From assembly GCF_009749525.1 (NCBI RefSeq), contig NZ_WOAC01000013.1:62001-126000 (forward strand): a stretch of 64,000 bases of DNA, written 5' to 3'. This document shows, in pieces, positions 44,576 through 53,415 of this stretch. The notes under the pieces are model-generated. The model was given only the letters and a program-made list of their open reading frames with translations, was not told the DNA's origin and made no database searches. Every line of letters begins with the position of its first letter. Within the stretch, counting starts at the first letter, position 1. The position numbers and the translations under genes were made by a program. This DNA is from Mesorhizobium xinjiangense. Its GTDB lineage: Bacteria > Pseudomonadota > Alphaproteobacteria > Rhizobiales > Rhizobiaceae.

Positions 44576-45516
44576 GCCTTCGCGATCGGCAATTTCGTAC
44601 CTGCGACAGTTCGCTCCATCAGCACGGCCGGGCGGAAGCGAAACAGCTTGGCGGGGCGTCCGCCGGTCTCAGTGGTGGTTTCACCGGTGTCTTCCACCAG
44701 TTCCTGCTGCTCGATCAGCCGCCGAAAATTCTGCTTATGGACCAGTCGGCCGGCGAGCGCCTCCACGGTGCGCTGCAACTGCAGCAGCGTGAAGAAGGGC
44801 GGCATCAGCTCGAAGACGACCGGGCGGTATTTGATCTTGGTGCGAAGCCTGGCGATTCCCGTCGCCAGAATGCGGCGATGGTCTGCCACCATCTTTCGTC
44901 CGAGCGCTGACGGTTCATGTGCGTTGTCGGGGCCGCGCAGCGCCTCGGCTACCAGTCCGGCTTCGTAGAGGAGTTCATAGCGCTGGAGAACGAGTTCGTC
45001 GTTCCAGGGGCGGCCGTCGAGCCCGAAGGCGAGCGCGGCACGATGCCAGCGCTCCTCCCTGGAAGCTGTACCGGAATTCTCGGCCCAGTTCTTCAGCCGT
45101 GGCGTGAGGGTCTCGGCGATTGCCGGTGGCGGAGCCGCGCGATGGTCCTCCCACGGAAAGTAGCCGTACCAGCTTCCCCAGTCGCGTCTCGGTCGGCCTT
45201 CGGCGGAGTCCTCGCGCGCGAGACCGAGATAGCTGATCGATATCGCTCGAAGCGCATGTTCATCGGAAATGCGGTCGCGGTCGGCAAACGTGTAGAGCTG
45301 CTCGATATAACCAAGTGGATGTCCTGTCTGCTGTTCCACCCATTCGCGGAGCCCCGCTTGGAGGGAGCGGTGTCCGAGTTCGAACGGGCCGGAGGGCAGG
45401 GCGCTCCCTTGCCCGATGGTCAGGACCACCGGCTGGCCGCCGGCCACCGCCGCCACCACGGCGATCAGCTCGACCTTCACCGCGTGGCGCTCATCTTTAC
45501 CGTGGCTCTGCTTCAT
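44572..45516 (-). CDS. nadQ: NadQ-type regulator of NAD biosynthesis (NUDIX-like domain plus winged helix)
   Basis: A 314-residue protein. Start chosen at the ATG at 45516 ([17 protein letters not shown]); the frame extends upstream without similarity. The N-terminal half resembles a NUDIX domain with a degraded box: [20 protein letters not shown], where Gln replaces a catalytic Glu. LYTFADRDR is followed by a C-terminal winged helix with [14 protein letters not shown] and [18 protein letters not shown]. The alphaproteobacterial NadQ family (COG4111-like) is known from comparative genomics as the repressor of nadABC, and the position directly before nadA supports this. Confidence 0.82.
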   Translation of the reverse strand: MKQSHGKDERHAVKVELIAVVAAVAGGQPVVLTIGQGSALPSGPFELGHRSLQAGLREWVEQQTGHPLGYIEQLYTFADRDRISDEHALRAISISYLGLAREDSAEGRPRRDWGSWYGYFPWEDHRAAPPPAIAETLTPRLKNWAENSGTASREERWHRAALAFGLDGRPWNDELVLQRYELLYEAGLVAEALRGPDNAHEPSALGRKMVADHRRILATGIARLRTKIKYRPVVFELMPPFFTLLQLQRTVEALAGRLVHKQNFRRLIEQQELVEDTGETTTETGGRPAKLFRFRPAVLMERTVAGTKLPIAKA

Positions 45517-45633
45517 ACTGTCGTCGTTGTCCTGCCGGCGATGTGTTTCACCACCAGCATGTAGCAGGAGGAGGGGCTGGCCGGAACACCGGCGCGACAT
45601 CGCGAAAAGGACGTTGCGTCGATGGCCAGGCTC

Positions 45634-45679
45634 TTGTGCAGTGCAATTTATCCTTCGCACCTGCACAATTCCGTGCGAA
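45634..45679 (+). promoter_or_regulatory. Two interleaved inverted repeats in the panB leader
   Basis: TTGTGCAG (45634-45641) pairs perfectly with CTGCACAA (45661-45668). TTCGCAC (45654-45660) pairs perfectly with GTGCGAA (45673-45679). The second hairpin has the right arm of the first in its loop, so the two cannot form together. The position is 40-85 bases before the panB start. Confidence 0.4.
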
Positions 45680-45718
45680 AGGACCTGCGGGTACAGCGGA
45701 CGTAAGGGAAGAGGCGTC

Positions 45719-46564
45719 ATGAGCGCAACGGCAGGAAGCAAGGCTCTCACCCCGCCAGATGTCGCGGCATGCAAGGGTGAGAAACCTCTCGTCTGCCTCA
45801 CGGCCTATACCACCCCAGTTGCGAGGCTGGTCGATCCGCATTGCGATGTCGTCCTGGTCGGCGACAGTGTCGGCATGGTGCTGCACGGCCTGCAGTCGAC
45901 GATCGGTGTGACGCTGGACATGATGATGCTGCATGGTAAGGCCGTGCGGCGCGGTCTCGAGCATGCGCTGATGGTCGTCGACATGCCATTCGGCTCCTAT
46001 GAGGAAAGCCCCGAACAAGCCTTCCGCAATGCCGCTCGCGTGATGGCGGAGACTGGCTGCGCAGCAGTCAAGCTCGAAGGCGGCGAAGCGATGGTCTCTA
46101 CGATCCGCTTCCTCGCCGCGCGCGGCGTGCCGGTGATGGCCCATGTTGGTCTTACGCCGCAGGCGGTTAACGCCTTCGGCGGCTACAAGGTCCAAGGCAG
46201 GGGCGAGGACGCACAACGCATCCGGCACGACGCCTTTGCAGTGGCCGAGGCCGGCGCCTTCGCGGTCGTGCTGGAGAAGGTGCCCGAGGCGCTTGCCCGC
46301 CGCATCACGGAGGAGATAGCGATTCCCACGATCGGCATTGGCGCCTCGCCGGCCTGTGACGGCCAGATTCTCGTCGTCGACGACATGCTGGGTCTGTTCG
46401 GCGACTTTCGGCCGAAATTCGTCAAGCGCTATGCTGAACTCGGCGAAACTGCGTCAGAAGCAATCGCGTCCTATGCGCGGGAGGTGAGAGAACGCCGATT
46501 TCCGGCGGCCGAACATGTCTTTGCCGATGCGCCGGAAACTGTCAAAGGAGGAGAAACCGCATGA
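45719..46564 (+). CDS. panB: 3-methyl-2-oxobutanoate hydroxymethyltransferase
   Basis: A 281-residue enzyme that makes ketopantoate from 2-oxoisovalerate and methylene-tetrahydrofolate. Start chosen at the ATG at 45719. It has [17 protein letters not shown], the metal ligand Asp in [47 protein letters not shown] and [20 protein letters not shown] (each within normal spacing). The stop overlaps the panC start (ATGA). Confidence 0.97.
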   Translation: MSATAGSKALTPPDVAACKGEKPLVCLTAYTTPVARLVDPHCDVVLVGDSVGMVLHGLQSTIGVTLDMMMLHGKAVRRGLEHALMVVDMPFGSYEESPEQAFRNAARVMAETGCAAVKLEGGEAMVSTIRFLAARGVPVMAHVGLTPQAVNAFGGYKVQGRGEDAQRIRHDAFAVAEAGAFAVVLEKVPEALARRITEEIAIPTIGIGASPACDGQILVVDDMLGLFGDFRPKFVKRYAELGETASEAIASYAREVRERRFPAAEHVFADAPETVKGGETA

Positions 46565-47451
46565 GCGTACCCATCGTCCGCACTGTCGCGGAACTGCGCA
46601 AGACCGTCGCCGCATGGCGCAAGACGGGCCTGACAGTCGCTGTCGTGCCGACCATGGGCGCTCTGCATGAAGGGCATCTGAGCCTCGTGCGCGCAGCATT
46701 GGACCGTGCCGACCGGGTGATCGTGACACTCTTCGTCAACCCAAAACAGTTCAACAGCGCTGCCGACCTTGCCGCCTATCCGCGCACCGAACATGAGGAT
46801 GCCGCCAAGCTGGCGCCGCTCGGCGCCCACATGCTCTACGCGCCGGACGGGGCGCAAGTCTATCCCGAAGGCTTCGCTACGACAGTATCGGTAAGCGGCG
46901 TCAGCGAGGGCCTGTGCAGCGCGCATCGTCCCGGCCATTTCGACGGCATGGCAACCGTGGTCGCGAAGCTTTTTCTACAGACGGGTGCGGATCTCGCCTT
47001 CTTCGGCGAGAAGGACTTCCAACAGTTGCACGTCGTGCGCCGGCTCGCCCGTGACCTCGACTTACCCATTGATATTGTCGCCTATCCGACCGTGCGTGAA
47101 GCCGATGGTCTGGCGATGTCGTCGCGCAATCTCCGCCTCTCGGCGGCGGAGCGCCAGGCCGCGCCGAAGCTCGCTGAAATCCTGTTCGCGACCGCAGAGC
47201 GGCTGACGGCGGGAGAATCGACGGAAAACGTGCTTGCAGAGGCCCGGCAGGCGGTTGTTCAGGCCGGTTATACAAAGGTCGAATACCTCGAATTGCGGGC
47301 CGAAGACGACCTTTCGCCGCTCGAGGCAGCGGAGCGCCCCGCGCGTCTGCTGGTGGCCGCATGGCTGGGCGACGTCCGTCTCATTGACAATGCGAGCGTT
47401 CAGCCAAGGCAAAGTGCCACGGAAACGCTCGCTCCGGCCACTGCCGCCTGA
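46561..47451 (+). CDS. panC: Pantothenate synthetase
   Basis: A 296-residue enzyme that joins pantoate and beta-alanine through a pantoyl-adenylate. The HIGH-type motif is in [15 protein letters not shown] near residue 28-42; [39 protein letters not shown] and [15 protein letters not shown] follow. It is coupled to panB by ATGA. No panD is nearby, so beta-alanine must come from elsewhere. Confidence 0.97.
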   Translation: MSVPIVRTVAELRKTVAAWRKTGLTVAVVPTMGALHEGHLSLVRAALDRADRVIVTLFVNPKQFNSAADLAAYPRTEHEDAAKLAPLGAHMLYAPDGAQVYPEGFATTVSVSGVSEGLCSAHRPGHFDGMATVVAKLFLQTGADLAFFGEKDFQQLHVVRRLARDLDLPIDIVAYPTVREADGLAMSSRNLRLSAAERQAAPKLAEILFATAERLTAGESTENVLAEARQAVVQAGYTKVEYLELRAEDDLSPLEAAERPARLLVAAWLGDVRLIDNASVQPRQSATETLAPATAA

Positions 47452-47530
47452 CGCGCGTTCGATTCTGACTTGAGCGCGCAGCGGCATCTGTCGATGCGTC
47501 CTGAACCTATGGGCGGGATAACTTCTGCTC

Positions 47531-47569
47531 TTGACAAATCCGTACGTATCTATACGAAAAATTTTCGTA
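47531..47569 (+). promoter_or_regulatory. Promoter-like TTGACA with overlapping palindromes (candidate TetR operator)
   Basis: TTGACA at 47531-47536 is followed by CGTAT-CT-ATACG (47545-47556) and by the perfect 17-bp palindrome TACGAAAA-A-TTTTCGTA (47553-47569). They lie 29 bases upstream of the membrane protein gene that is coupled to a TetR gene. This arrangement suggests autorepression. Confidence 0.6.
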
Positions 47570-47597
47570 CACATAAATACGGTTTAGGAGGCTTCCG

Positions 47598-47969
47598 ATG
47601 GCTGCAACCGGACCGCACGCCCGCGCTCAAGCGGCATTGCTTGCACTCATCATCTTGCAGGTCGTCATGCTGGCCGCGCTTTACACGCAAACTCCGCCGC
47701 ATCCGCCCAGGGCGATCTCTCTTTTCGCGCTCGGTCCGTTTCTGGGCGCATCCACAGCGATAGCCGCGGCGGCGATGATGCTGGGTGCCACGGCTACGCG
47801 ACAGGGAATGATCGCCAGCATCCTGGCAGCGGCGTTTGCCCTCATCTCCTTCGGGCCGCAGAAGTGGATCGATCCCGCCATAGGTGAGATCTGGCCGGCG
47901 GTGTTCGTGGCCGAGGTCGCTGCCGCCGTCCTCATTGTCGAAGCTTTCTTGCGGAAGCGGGTCGAATGA
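47598..47969 (+). CDS. Small integral membrane protein of unknown function
   Basis: A 123-residue protein with about four hydrophobic segments: ALLALIILQVVMLAALYT, ISLFALGPFLGASTAIAAA, MIASILAAAFALISFG and FVAEVAAAVLIVEAFL. A GGAGG site lies 8 bases before the ATG. The stop overlaps the start of the TetR gene (ATGA), so both are one unit behind the palindrome at 47553. No enzyme motif is seen; it may be a transport or stress-related membrane protein. Confidence 0.7.
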   Translation: MAATGPHARAQAALLALIILQVVMLAALYTQTPPHPPRAISLFALGPFLGASTAIAAAAMMLGATATRQGMIASILAAAFALISFGPQKWIDPAIGEIWPAVFVAEVAAAVLIVEAFLRKRVE

Positions 47970-48589
47970 CACCGAAACAGGCCGCCCGACGCGCGCGGAT
48001 CGAGCAGGCCGCCTATGAGGTGCTCAGCGAGGCGGGCTACAACAGCGCCTCGCTGCTGACCATTGCCAAGCGGGCGTCGGCGTCCAATGAGACGCTCTAC
48101 AAATGGTATGGCAACAAGCAGGCCCTGTTCCGTTCGTTGGTCGAGGCCAATGCAAGCGAAGCCAAAGTCCTGCTGGAACAGGCACTCGGGGAGGGAAGCG
48201 ATCCACTTGAGGCATTGGCCAGGCTTGGGCCGGCGCTGCTCGCGCTGGTAACCGGAGGGCGAGCTGTCGCTCTCAATCGGGCGGCAGCCGGCGATGCCAG
48301 CGATACGGGCACACTGGGCAAAGCGATCGCCGATGCCGGCCGGGAGACGATTGCGCCATTGCTATCCGCACTGCTGGGTCGGGCACAGCAGGAGGGTTTG
48401 ATTGCCTGCCGCGACCCGGCGGAGGCAGCGGAGACCTATTTCCACCTCCTGATCGGCGATCTTCAGATCAGACGAGTGATCGGCGTGATTGATGAACTCC
48501 CGCAGCAGGAGATCGAGCGCCGTGCGCAGCGGGCGTTTCACCTGTTTCGCAAACTCCATGTGCCGGAAGCGAGTAGGGCTGATCTGTGA
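47966..48589 (+). CDS. TetR/AcrR-family transcriptional regulator
   Basis: A 207-residue regulator. The N-terminal HTH covers about residues 8-55, with IEQAAYEVLSEAGYNSASLL and ASNETLYKWYGNKQALFRSLV. A C-terminal all-helical ligand domain follows, with LALVTGGRAVALNRAAAGD and AETYFHLLIGDLQIRRVIG. It is translated together with the small membrane protein and most likely represses its own operon. Confidence 0.9.
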   Translation: MTPKQAARRARIEQAAYEVLSEAGYNSASLLTIAKRASASNETLYKWYGNKQALFRSLVEANASEAKVLLEQALGEGSDPLEALARLGPALLALVTGGRAVALNRAAAGDASDTGTLGKAIADAGRETIAPLLSALLGRAQQEGLIACRDPAEAAETYFHLLIGDLQIRRVIGVIDELPQQEIERRAQRAFHLFRKLHVPEASRADL

Positions 48590-48690
48590 CCGTTCTGCCG
48601 ACGACAGAAGACGTTGGACCCACCGAGGCCTATGTCTCAAATGGGTCGAACGCAGACGTTCCACAGATCACCGATCAACACCGGAAGCGA

Positions 48691-49242
48691 CTACTCCACC
48701 GGGATCATCAGGTGCTCGTAAGGTGTGCCCGGCCACATGACATAAGGTTGGCTCGTGTCCGGATTTTCCGCTGGGCTTGGGTAGTCCTGCACCATCTCGC
48801 CGGCATTGAAGATCATCACGTGTGGCCCGGTGTCGACCCAGTCTGCGCCCTCTGCCGGTCCGCTCGCATGTGGGTCTGCATTGCTCGCATCCGATCCACC
48901 TTGCAGCATGTAACCGAAGCCTACCTTGCCGGCCGGCGGCTGGATCTTGCCCATCCACGCCTCGGCCCATTCCATCCCGTTCGCGTCGAGGCACATCGGG
49001 TCGTTACCCGGCGAAGCGGGGTTGTCGGGCAGGCAAGTGAAATTACCGGTGCCTTCGCGCACCGTCCTGACGTTCATCTCCTCGTCGAAGGCGATGATCG
49101 TCGCGTTACGCGCCACCGCATCAGGTGCCGCGGACATTGCATTCTCGATCAACTCCTCGTCATTCATATCGCCTGCTAGCGCAACGGTTGGAAGGCCAAG
49201 TCCGGAAAGACCGCCAATCAGGCAAATTGACCACAAGCGCAT
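48691..49242 (-). CDS. Exported conserved protein of unknown function
   Basis: A 183-residue protein. Start chosen at the ATG at 49242, which has GGGAGG 7 bases upstream. A Sec signal peptide (LWSICLIGGLSGLGLPTVALAG) ends near residue 22. The mature part contains AMSAAPDAVARNATII, NFTCLPDNPASPGNDPMCLD with two Cys, AEAWMGKIQPP, GFGYMLQGGSDASNADPHA, GPHVMIFN and YVMWPGTPYEHLMIPV. I recall similar exported proteins in many Proteobacteria, all without known function. The two Cys may form a disulfide in the periplasm. Confidence 0.7.
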   Translation of the reverse strand: MRLWSICLIGGLSGLGLPTVALAGDMNDEELIENAMSAAPDAVARNATIIAFDEEMNVRTVREGTGNFTCLPDNPASPGNDPMCLDANGMEWAEAWMGKIQPPAGKVGFGYMLQGGSDASNADPHASGPAEGADWVDTGPHVMIFNAGEMVQDYPSPAENPDTSQPYVMWPGTPYEHLMIPVE

Positions 49243-49418
49243 TTCATCCTCCCACATCAAGCGTTGGTCGGCGCGAGCGCTGTTATCCGAAATTGGTCCG
49301 CTCGCCATGACCGAACGCACCAAACAATCACCATACATTGCAGGCGATCCAACTCCCAGTCAGCTAAAGGATTTAGCTAGGGTGGCACCGACGAGATGAC
49401 CCCTGAATTTGATATTAG

Positions 49419-50593
49419 GGGAGCCGAACAAACGTTGGGGTGATCAGCCTGTCAGACGAAGCTGACCGCCCGAGAGCCGACCATCGACCACAGCAGCGCG
49501 GACCTGCAGCACGCGGTGCGCACCTTTTGGCGACCAGCGCATCTGCCGGCGCTTGTTCATTCGCGTATTCACAAGGCTATTCACGGTCGACTCGGCGCGT
49601 GATGTCGAGATGGGCAGGCCGGCTCGATAACGGCGTCCGTAGTCAACTAAGGCGCTGGTGTTCAGCCCCAAGTAGGTCTCGAGCTCCCGGACGAGCCGTG
49701 CAAAACGCCCAATACGGACTCGTCCTTGCCGCCCGTTCAGGACCACGGCGTTGGCGGCCATCTGCCTGATGCCAGGCAGTGTGCGGCGAGCCTCATCGGC
49801 ATAGCCGTTCCAGATCAGGTGTCGCAGGCGATCGACGTTGAAAGCGGCATAGTCCAGCGGACCCTTGTGCTCCAGATCCGATCCGAGCAGGCCTGCCAAC
49901 GCCTGCTCGACATGACGCACCCGCATGGAAATGTGAAACCAATCCAGAATGTGCGTCACGGACCCACGTACTGCTGTTCGCACCGCGCCAACGAGCGAGG
50001 GATCACCATCGCTGAGTACGATCACCTCGCGGTCGGGGAGCCAACCTTGAGCTCGGAGAGCGTTGCGGATTGTGTCTGGCCGGCTCACCGAGACGTTCGG
50101 CGCGACTGCAAAGTGCCGCGCCGGTCGTTCCTTCGCATCGACACACGTCTGGATCGCCCGCCAGATCCCGAAGTATCGGCCGCGGATCGGCGGCAAGGGC
50201 AAGGACGGAGCCGCGGTTGGCGTACAGGTACCGTGCCGAACAGGGTTTGGATGACCCGCTGCCGGCGATCGTGAAGAGGACGCGTCAAACCACAATGACA
50301 GCATCTGCGATCCAGGGCGGCGCTCTGCTCGATCTGGCCCTCGATCATCCGAAGCTGAAGCTGCAGCAGCAGATCTTTCGCCTCCACAAGCCGAAGACCA
50401 AGGTCGTCCGGAACGGGTGCTGACAGGTCGCGGCGGATGGCACCGATTTCGCAGCGCTCGCGAGTCCCGTCGGGTCGACTCGTCTCAATATAGATTGCCC
50501 ACTCCGTCACCGCCATTGCGCGCTCATCCCAGTTCTGTCGCCAAAGCGCTCATAATCGGATGCAATCGTTACCCCCAAGTTTGTTCCGCTCCC
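49419..50593 (-). mobile_element. Internally deleted ISKra4-type element with 23-bp inverted repeats
   Basis: The outer ends 49419-49441 (GGGAGCCGAACAAACG...) and 50571-50593 (...TTTGTTCCGCTCCC) are inverted repeats agreeing at 20 of 23 positions. The element is 1175 bp and holds a broken transposase on the minus strand. No target duplication is seen. The ends differ from those of the element at 16549, so it is a different IS of the same family. Confidence 0.72.
49444..50516 (-). pseudogene. ISKra4-family transposase, internal deletion and frame change
   Basis: The N-terminal part reads from an ATG at 50516 (MAVTEWAIYIETSRPDG) through a zinc-ribbon-like CCHCGLTRPLHDRRQRVIQT to about 50190. 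After that the family sequence continues in another frame with YFGIWRAIQTC, VIVLSDGDPSLVGAVR, THILDWFHISMRVRHVEQAL and AESTVNSLVNTRMNKRRQMR to the stop at 49444. Roughly 90-100 residues are missing between the parts compared with the intact 485-residue relative at 16632. The enzyme is not functional. Confidence 0.8.
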
Positions 50594-50641
50594 GTCGACG
50601 GCGCTGTCAACCGCAGGACGCTAGCGGGCGGCAATGAGTGA

Positions 50642-51445
50642 TCAGCCGAGATTGCCCCACGTGCCCCCCGTCCGCGAGTCCAGCAACGGCGAGGCGTTGC
50701 CGAGGAGTGCGAGTTCTCCTGCGGTTGACAGTAAATCGGTGGCACAGGCAAGCATTCGCTCCTCTGTGAACCGAATGGACGGGCCAGCGATCACGACCGC
50801 AGCCGTCACGCCTTCGCCACGCCTGCGAACCGGGGCGGCCATTGAACTCATCCCTGGCGCATAGACGTCCCTGATGACGCTGAAACCCAGCTGGCGATGG
50901 CGTTGCAGCATCGAGAGCAGCGCCTGAATCGTGGTCGGTGTCCGAGGTCCAAATTCCTTTGGACTTCCCAGTCCCTGCCGGCTTGCGGCCTCGGCTGCGT
51001 CCGCGTCGCTCATAGTCATCAGCAGTGCATGACCGGCCGCGCTGCACGAGAGTTTCAGATCTATGCCCATGTCGGGATCATAGAGCACGCCGGAGTTGGG
51101 TCCCTGCGCCTTGGCGACAAGCGTAAGCCGCTCCCCGTCGACGATGGCCAGCCGCACCAGTTCACCCGACCGGTCAGCCAGACGCTGAAGGGCCGGCTGG
51201 GCGATATCGACCAGCCCGGATTTGCTCAGCCAGTTCAGCCCGAGCGCCGGCAGCTTGGTGGTCAGCCTGTAGTCGCCCTTCTGCCCCTGGCGCACATAGC
51301 CGTATCCCGTCAGCTCGATGAGGGTGCGATGGCAGCCGCTTCGCGATTGGTTCAGCTCGGTCGCGATGTCCACGAGCTGGGCGCCCTGCGGCCGGGCCGC
51401 GAGATATTCGAGGATGCCAAGCGTCTTGTCGATCGCGCCACTCAT
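50642..51445 (-). CDS. IclR-family transcriptional regulator
   Basis: A 267-residue regulator. Start chosen at the ATG at 51445 (MSGAIDKTLGILEYLAARPQ). The winged HTH (about 1-65) has LVDIATELNQSRSGCHRTLIEL and the wing QGQKGDYRL. The effector domain has AQPALQRLADRSGELVRLAI, SCSAAGHALLMTM and PVRRRGEGVTAAVVIAG. It is divergent from the dimeric-barrel gene at 51585 and probably regulates it and the alcohol dehydrogenase behind it. Confidence 0.92.
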   Translation of the reverse strand: MSGAIDKTLGILEYLAARPQGAQLVDIATELNQSRSGCHRTLIELTGYGYVRQGQKGDYRLTTKLPALGLNWLSKSGLVDIAQPALQRLADRSGELVRLAIVDGERLTLVAKAQGPNSGVLYDPDMGIDLKLSCSAAGHALLMTMSDADAAEAASRQGLGSPKEFGPRTPTTIQALLSMLQRHRQLGFSVIRDVYAPGMSSMAAPVRRRGEGVTAAVVIAGPSIRFTEERMLACATDLLSTAGELALLGNASPLLDSRTGGTWGNLG

Positions 51446-51470
51446 GTCCGTACCCTTCCCTTGTGTTTTT

Positions 51471-51498
51471 AAAAAATGAACGATATACAAAAAATGAA
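51471..51498. promoter_or_regulatory. 10-bp direct repeat in the IclR divergent promoter
   Basis: AAAAAATGAA occurs at 51471-51480 and again at 51489-51498, an 18-bp period, in a very AT-rich patch of the 139-bp gap. Direct or inverted AT-rich repeats of this kind can be IclR sites; it may also simply be the promoter's AT-rich region. Confidence 0.35.
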
Positions 51499-51584
51499 AG
51501 CCATAAAAATCATGTAGACGCAAGGCCGAGATTGCTTATTCTTCGGCCGCTGAGACGATTGGTCGACATTGGGAGAGGAGCCGG

Positions 51585-52259
51585 ATGCCTTTGCTCGGGA
51601 AAGCAGCCGTTGCCATGTGGTGGAACGTGGCGGAGGAGCATTTGAGCGAGTTCCACGAATGGCATTCCAAGGAACACCTGCCCGAGCGGTTGGCGATTCC
51701 AGGCTTCGAGCGCGGATCGCGGTGGCAGCGCGAAAACAGTGGCGCGTTCTTCGTCATCTACGAACTTACCGCTTATGAGGTGCTCGTGTCGGAAGCCTAT
51801 CGCGCGCGGCTGAACAATCCGACGCGGTGGTCCACGACGATGATGCCTCTGCATCGCGATATGGTGCGCAGCCAGTGCCGCGTCGCGGCCAGCTACGGGC
51901 GCGGGCTGGCTACCTTCATGCGCACGATAAGGCTCTCGCCTGAGGACGGTCGTGCGGACCAGCTTGAGCAATACCTGCGGCAAGCCTTGTCGAAGGTGCC
52001 CGAACGCTTCGGTGTCACCGGCGCTCATCTGCTGCGGACGGAAACGCCTTCGGCGCCTGCCACCAGGGAACAGCAGATTCGCGGCGCAGATGCGGCTGCT
52101 GACTGGATCGTGCTCGTGCCCGGCCACAACGAGGCCGCGCTAAAAGCTGTCTGCTCGGTCGTGCTCGGCCGCGAAGCGTTGCGCGAGAGCGGCGCGGCGG
52201 CGGTGGACCATGACGAGCCGTTCCGGCTCGTGCACGCCCTGGTACCGCAGGACGTCTAA
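51585..52259 (+). CDS. Dimeric alpha/beta-barrel protein (EthD/DUF4286-like), paralogue 1
   Basis: A 224-residue protein with GAGGAG before the ATG. It shows two ferredoxin-like halves. The first has MWWNVAEEHLSEFHEWHSKE with HLPERLAIPGFERGSRW, and the second WIVLVPGHNEAALKAV. The WHSKEHLPERL-x-IPGF block is shared with the protein at 61998-62672. Related folds occur in small monooxygenases and in degradation proteins of unclear role. The gene is divergent from IclR and precedes the alcohol dehydrogenase. Function unknown. Confidence 0.7.
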   Translation: MPLLGKAAVAMWWNVAEEHLSEFHEWHSKEHLPERLAIPGFERGSRWQRENSGAFFVIYELTAYEVLVSEAYRARLNNPTRWSTTMMPLHRDMVRSQCRVAASYGRGLATFMRTIRLSPEDGRADQLEQYLRQALSKVPERFGVTGAHLLRTETPSAPATREQQIRGADAAADWIVLVPGHNEAALKAVCSVVLGREALRESGAAAVDHDEPFRLVHALVPQDV

Positions 52260-52350
52260 CCGGGCAGTCCGATCTCCGTCGCCAGTTCGAGCGTCGGCTT
52301 GGCAGAGACGGGCGACTGATGCGCGTCCGGCGCGGCAAGGGGAGGAAACC

Positions 52351-53386
52351 ATGCGAGCGATAGCAAAGCTCGGCCCCCGTGACGGGGCCATGTCTATCAT
52401 CGACAAGCCGGCGCCCGCCCGGGTCGAGGGCGACGTTCTGGTGCGCATCGCCGCCGCCGGCATCTGCGGCACGGATGTCGCGATCTGGAAATGGCACGAG
52501 GCGGTGGTCGCCCAGTATGCCCCCGCCTCCCCAGTGGTGGTGGGACACGAGTTTTCGGGAACGGTGGAGGAAGCGCCTGCGGGCAGTGCGCTCAGGAAAG
52601 GCAACGTCGTTGCCGTCAACCCACAGATCGCCTGCGGCAAGTGCCGCTATTGCGGTCTTGGGCGGCCGACGCTTTTCGACGATCGCCGGTTGATGGGCGG
52701 CCCACATCGACGGCGGCTGGGCCGAATGGATCAGTGTGTCGGCGAAGCAGGTTTATCGTCTTCCCGACTCCGTTGATGCGGCGATTGCGCCGCTTCTGGA
52801 GCCTCTGGCGGTCGCCGTTCATGCGGTGTTCGAGCGTGCGCCGGTTTGCAGCGGCAACGTTGTGGCGGTGATCGGCGTCGGGCCGATCGGCCTGCTTTCC
52901 GGCAAACTCGCCCTGCACGCCGGGGCGTCGGACGTTCTGATTACGGGCGTAGCGGCCGACCGCGCACGGCTCGACCTGGCGCGGTCGCTCGGCATGATCG
53001 CGGTCGATGTGAGCGAAGCCGATCCGATCGCGGCGCTGCGCAGGGTGGCCCTGGCCGGCGCGGACGTGGTCTATGAAACCAGCGGCGACGCCGCCGTCGT
53101 CGAACAGGCTCTGGGCCTTGCGGGCAAGGCTGGGCGGGTCGGTCTCGTCGGCCTATGCCACGGGCCGGCAACCTTCGTGACCACGCCGGCCGTGCTTAAG
53201 GAACTCGAACTGATCGGCTCGCGCGGCTACAACGATCCGACCTGGTGTTTGATGATGCGGCTGTTGCCGGCGCTGGCACCGGCCATCATGAAACTTGTGA
53301 CGCACCAACTGCTCTTCGAGGAGTTCGAACAGGCGCTTGGCCTGGTAGAGCGTCGCGAAGGCATGAAGATCATTCTGCGGCCATAG
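52351..53386 (+). pseudogene. Zinc-dependent alcohol dehydrogenase with a frameshift
   Basis: The first part, from the ATG at 52351 (GGAGG just upstream), has AAAGICGTDVAIWKWHE, VVVGHEFSGTVEEA and the structural-zinc region CGKCRYCGLGRPTLF. The frame is lost at CCC 52701-52703: removing one C would join GGHIDGGWAEWI to the second part, which has LPDSVDAAIAPLLEPLAVAVHA, VIGVGPIGLLSGKLALHAG and ends at 53386. The fourth structural Cys is Phe in PTLF. Either the gene is decaying or there is a sequencing error. Its family is sorbitol/threonine dehydrogenase-like. Confidence 0.8.
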
Positions 53387-53415
53387 CAATGACCGCCTCG
53401 CGGCAAACGAGACGG

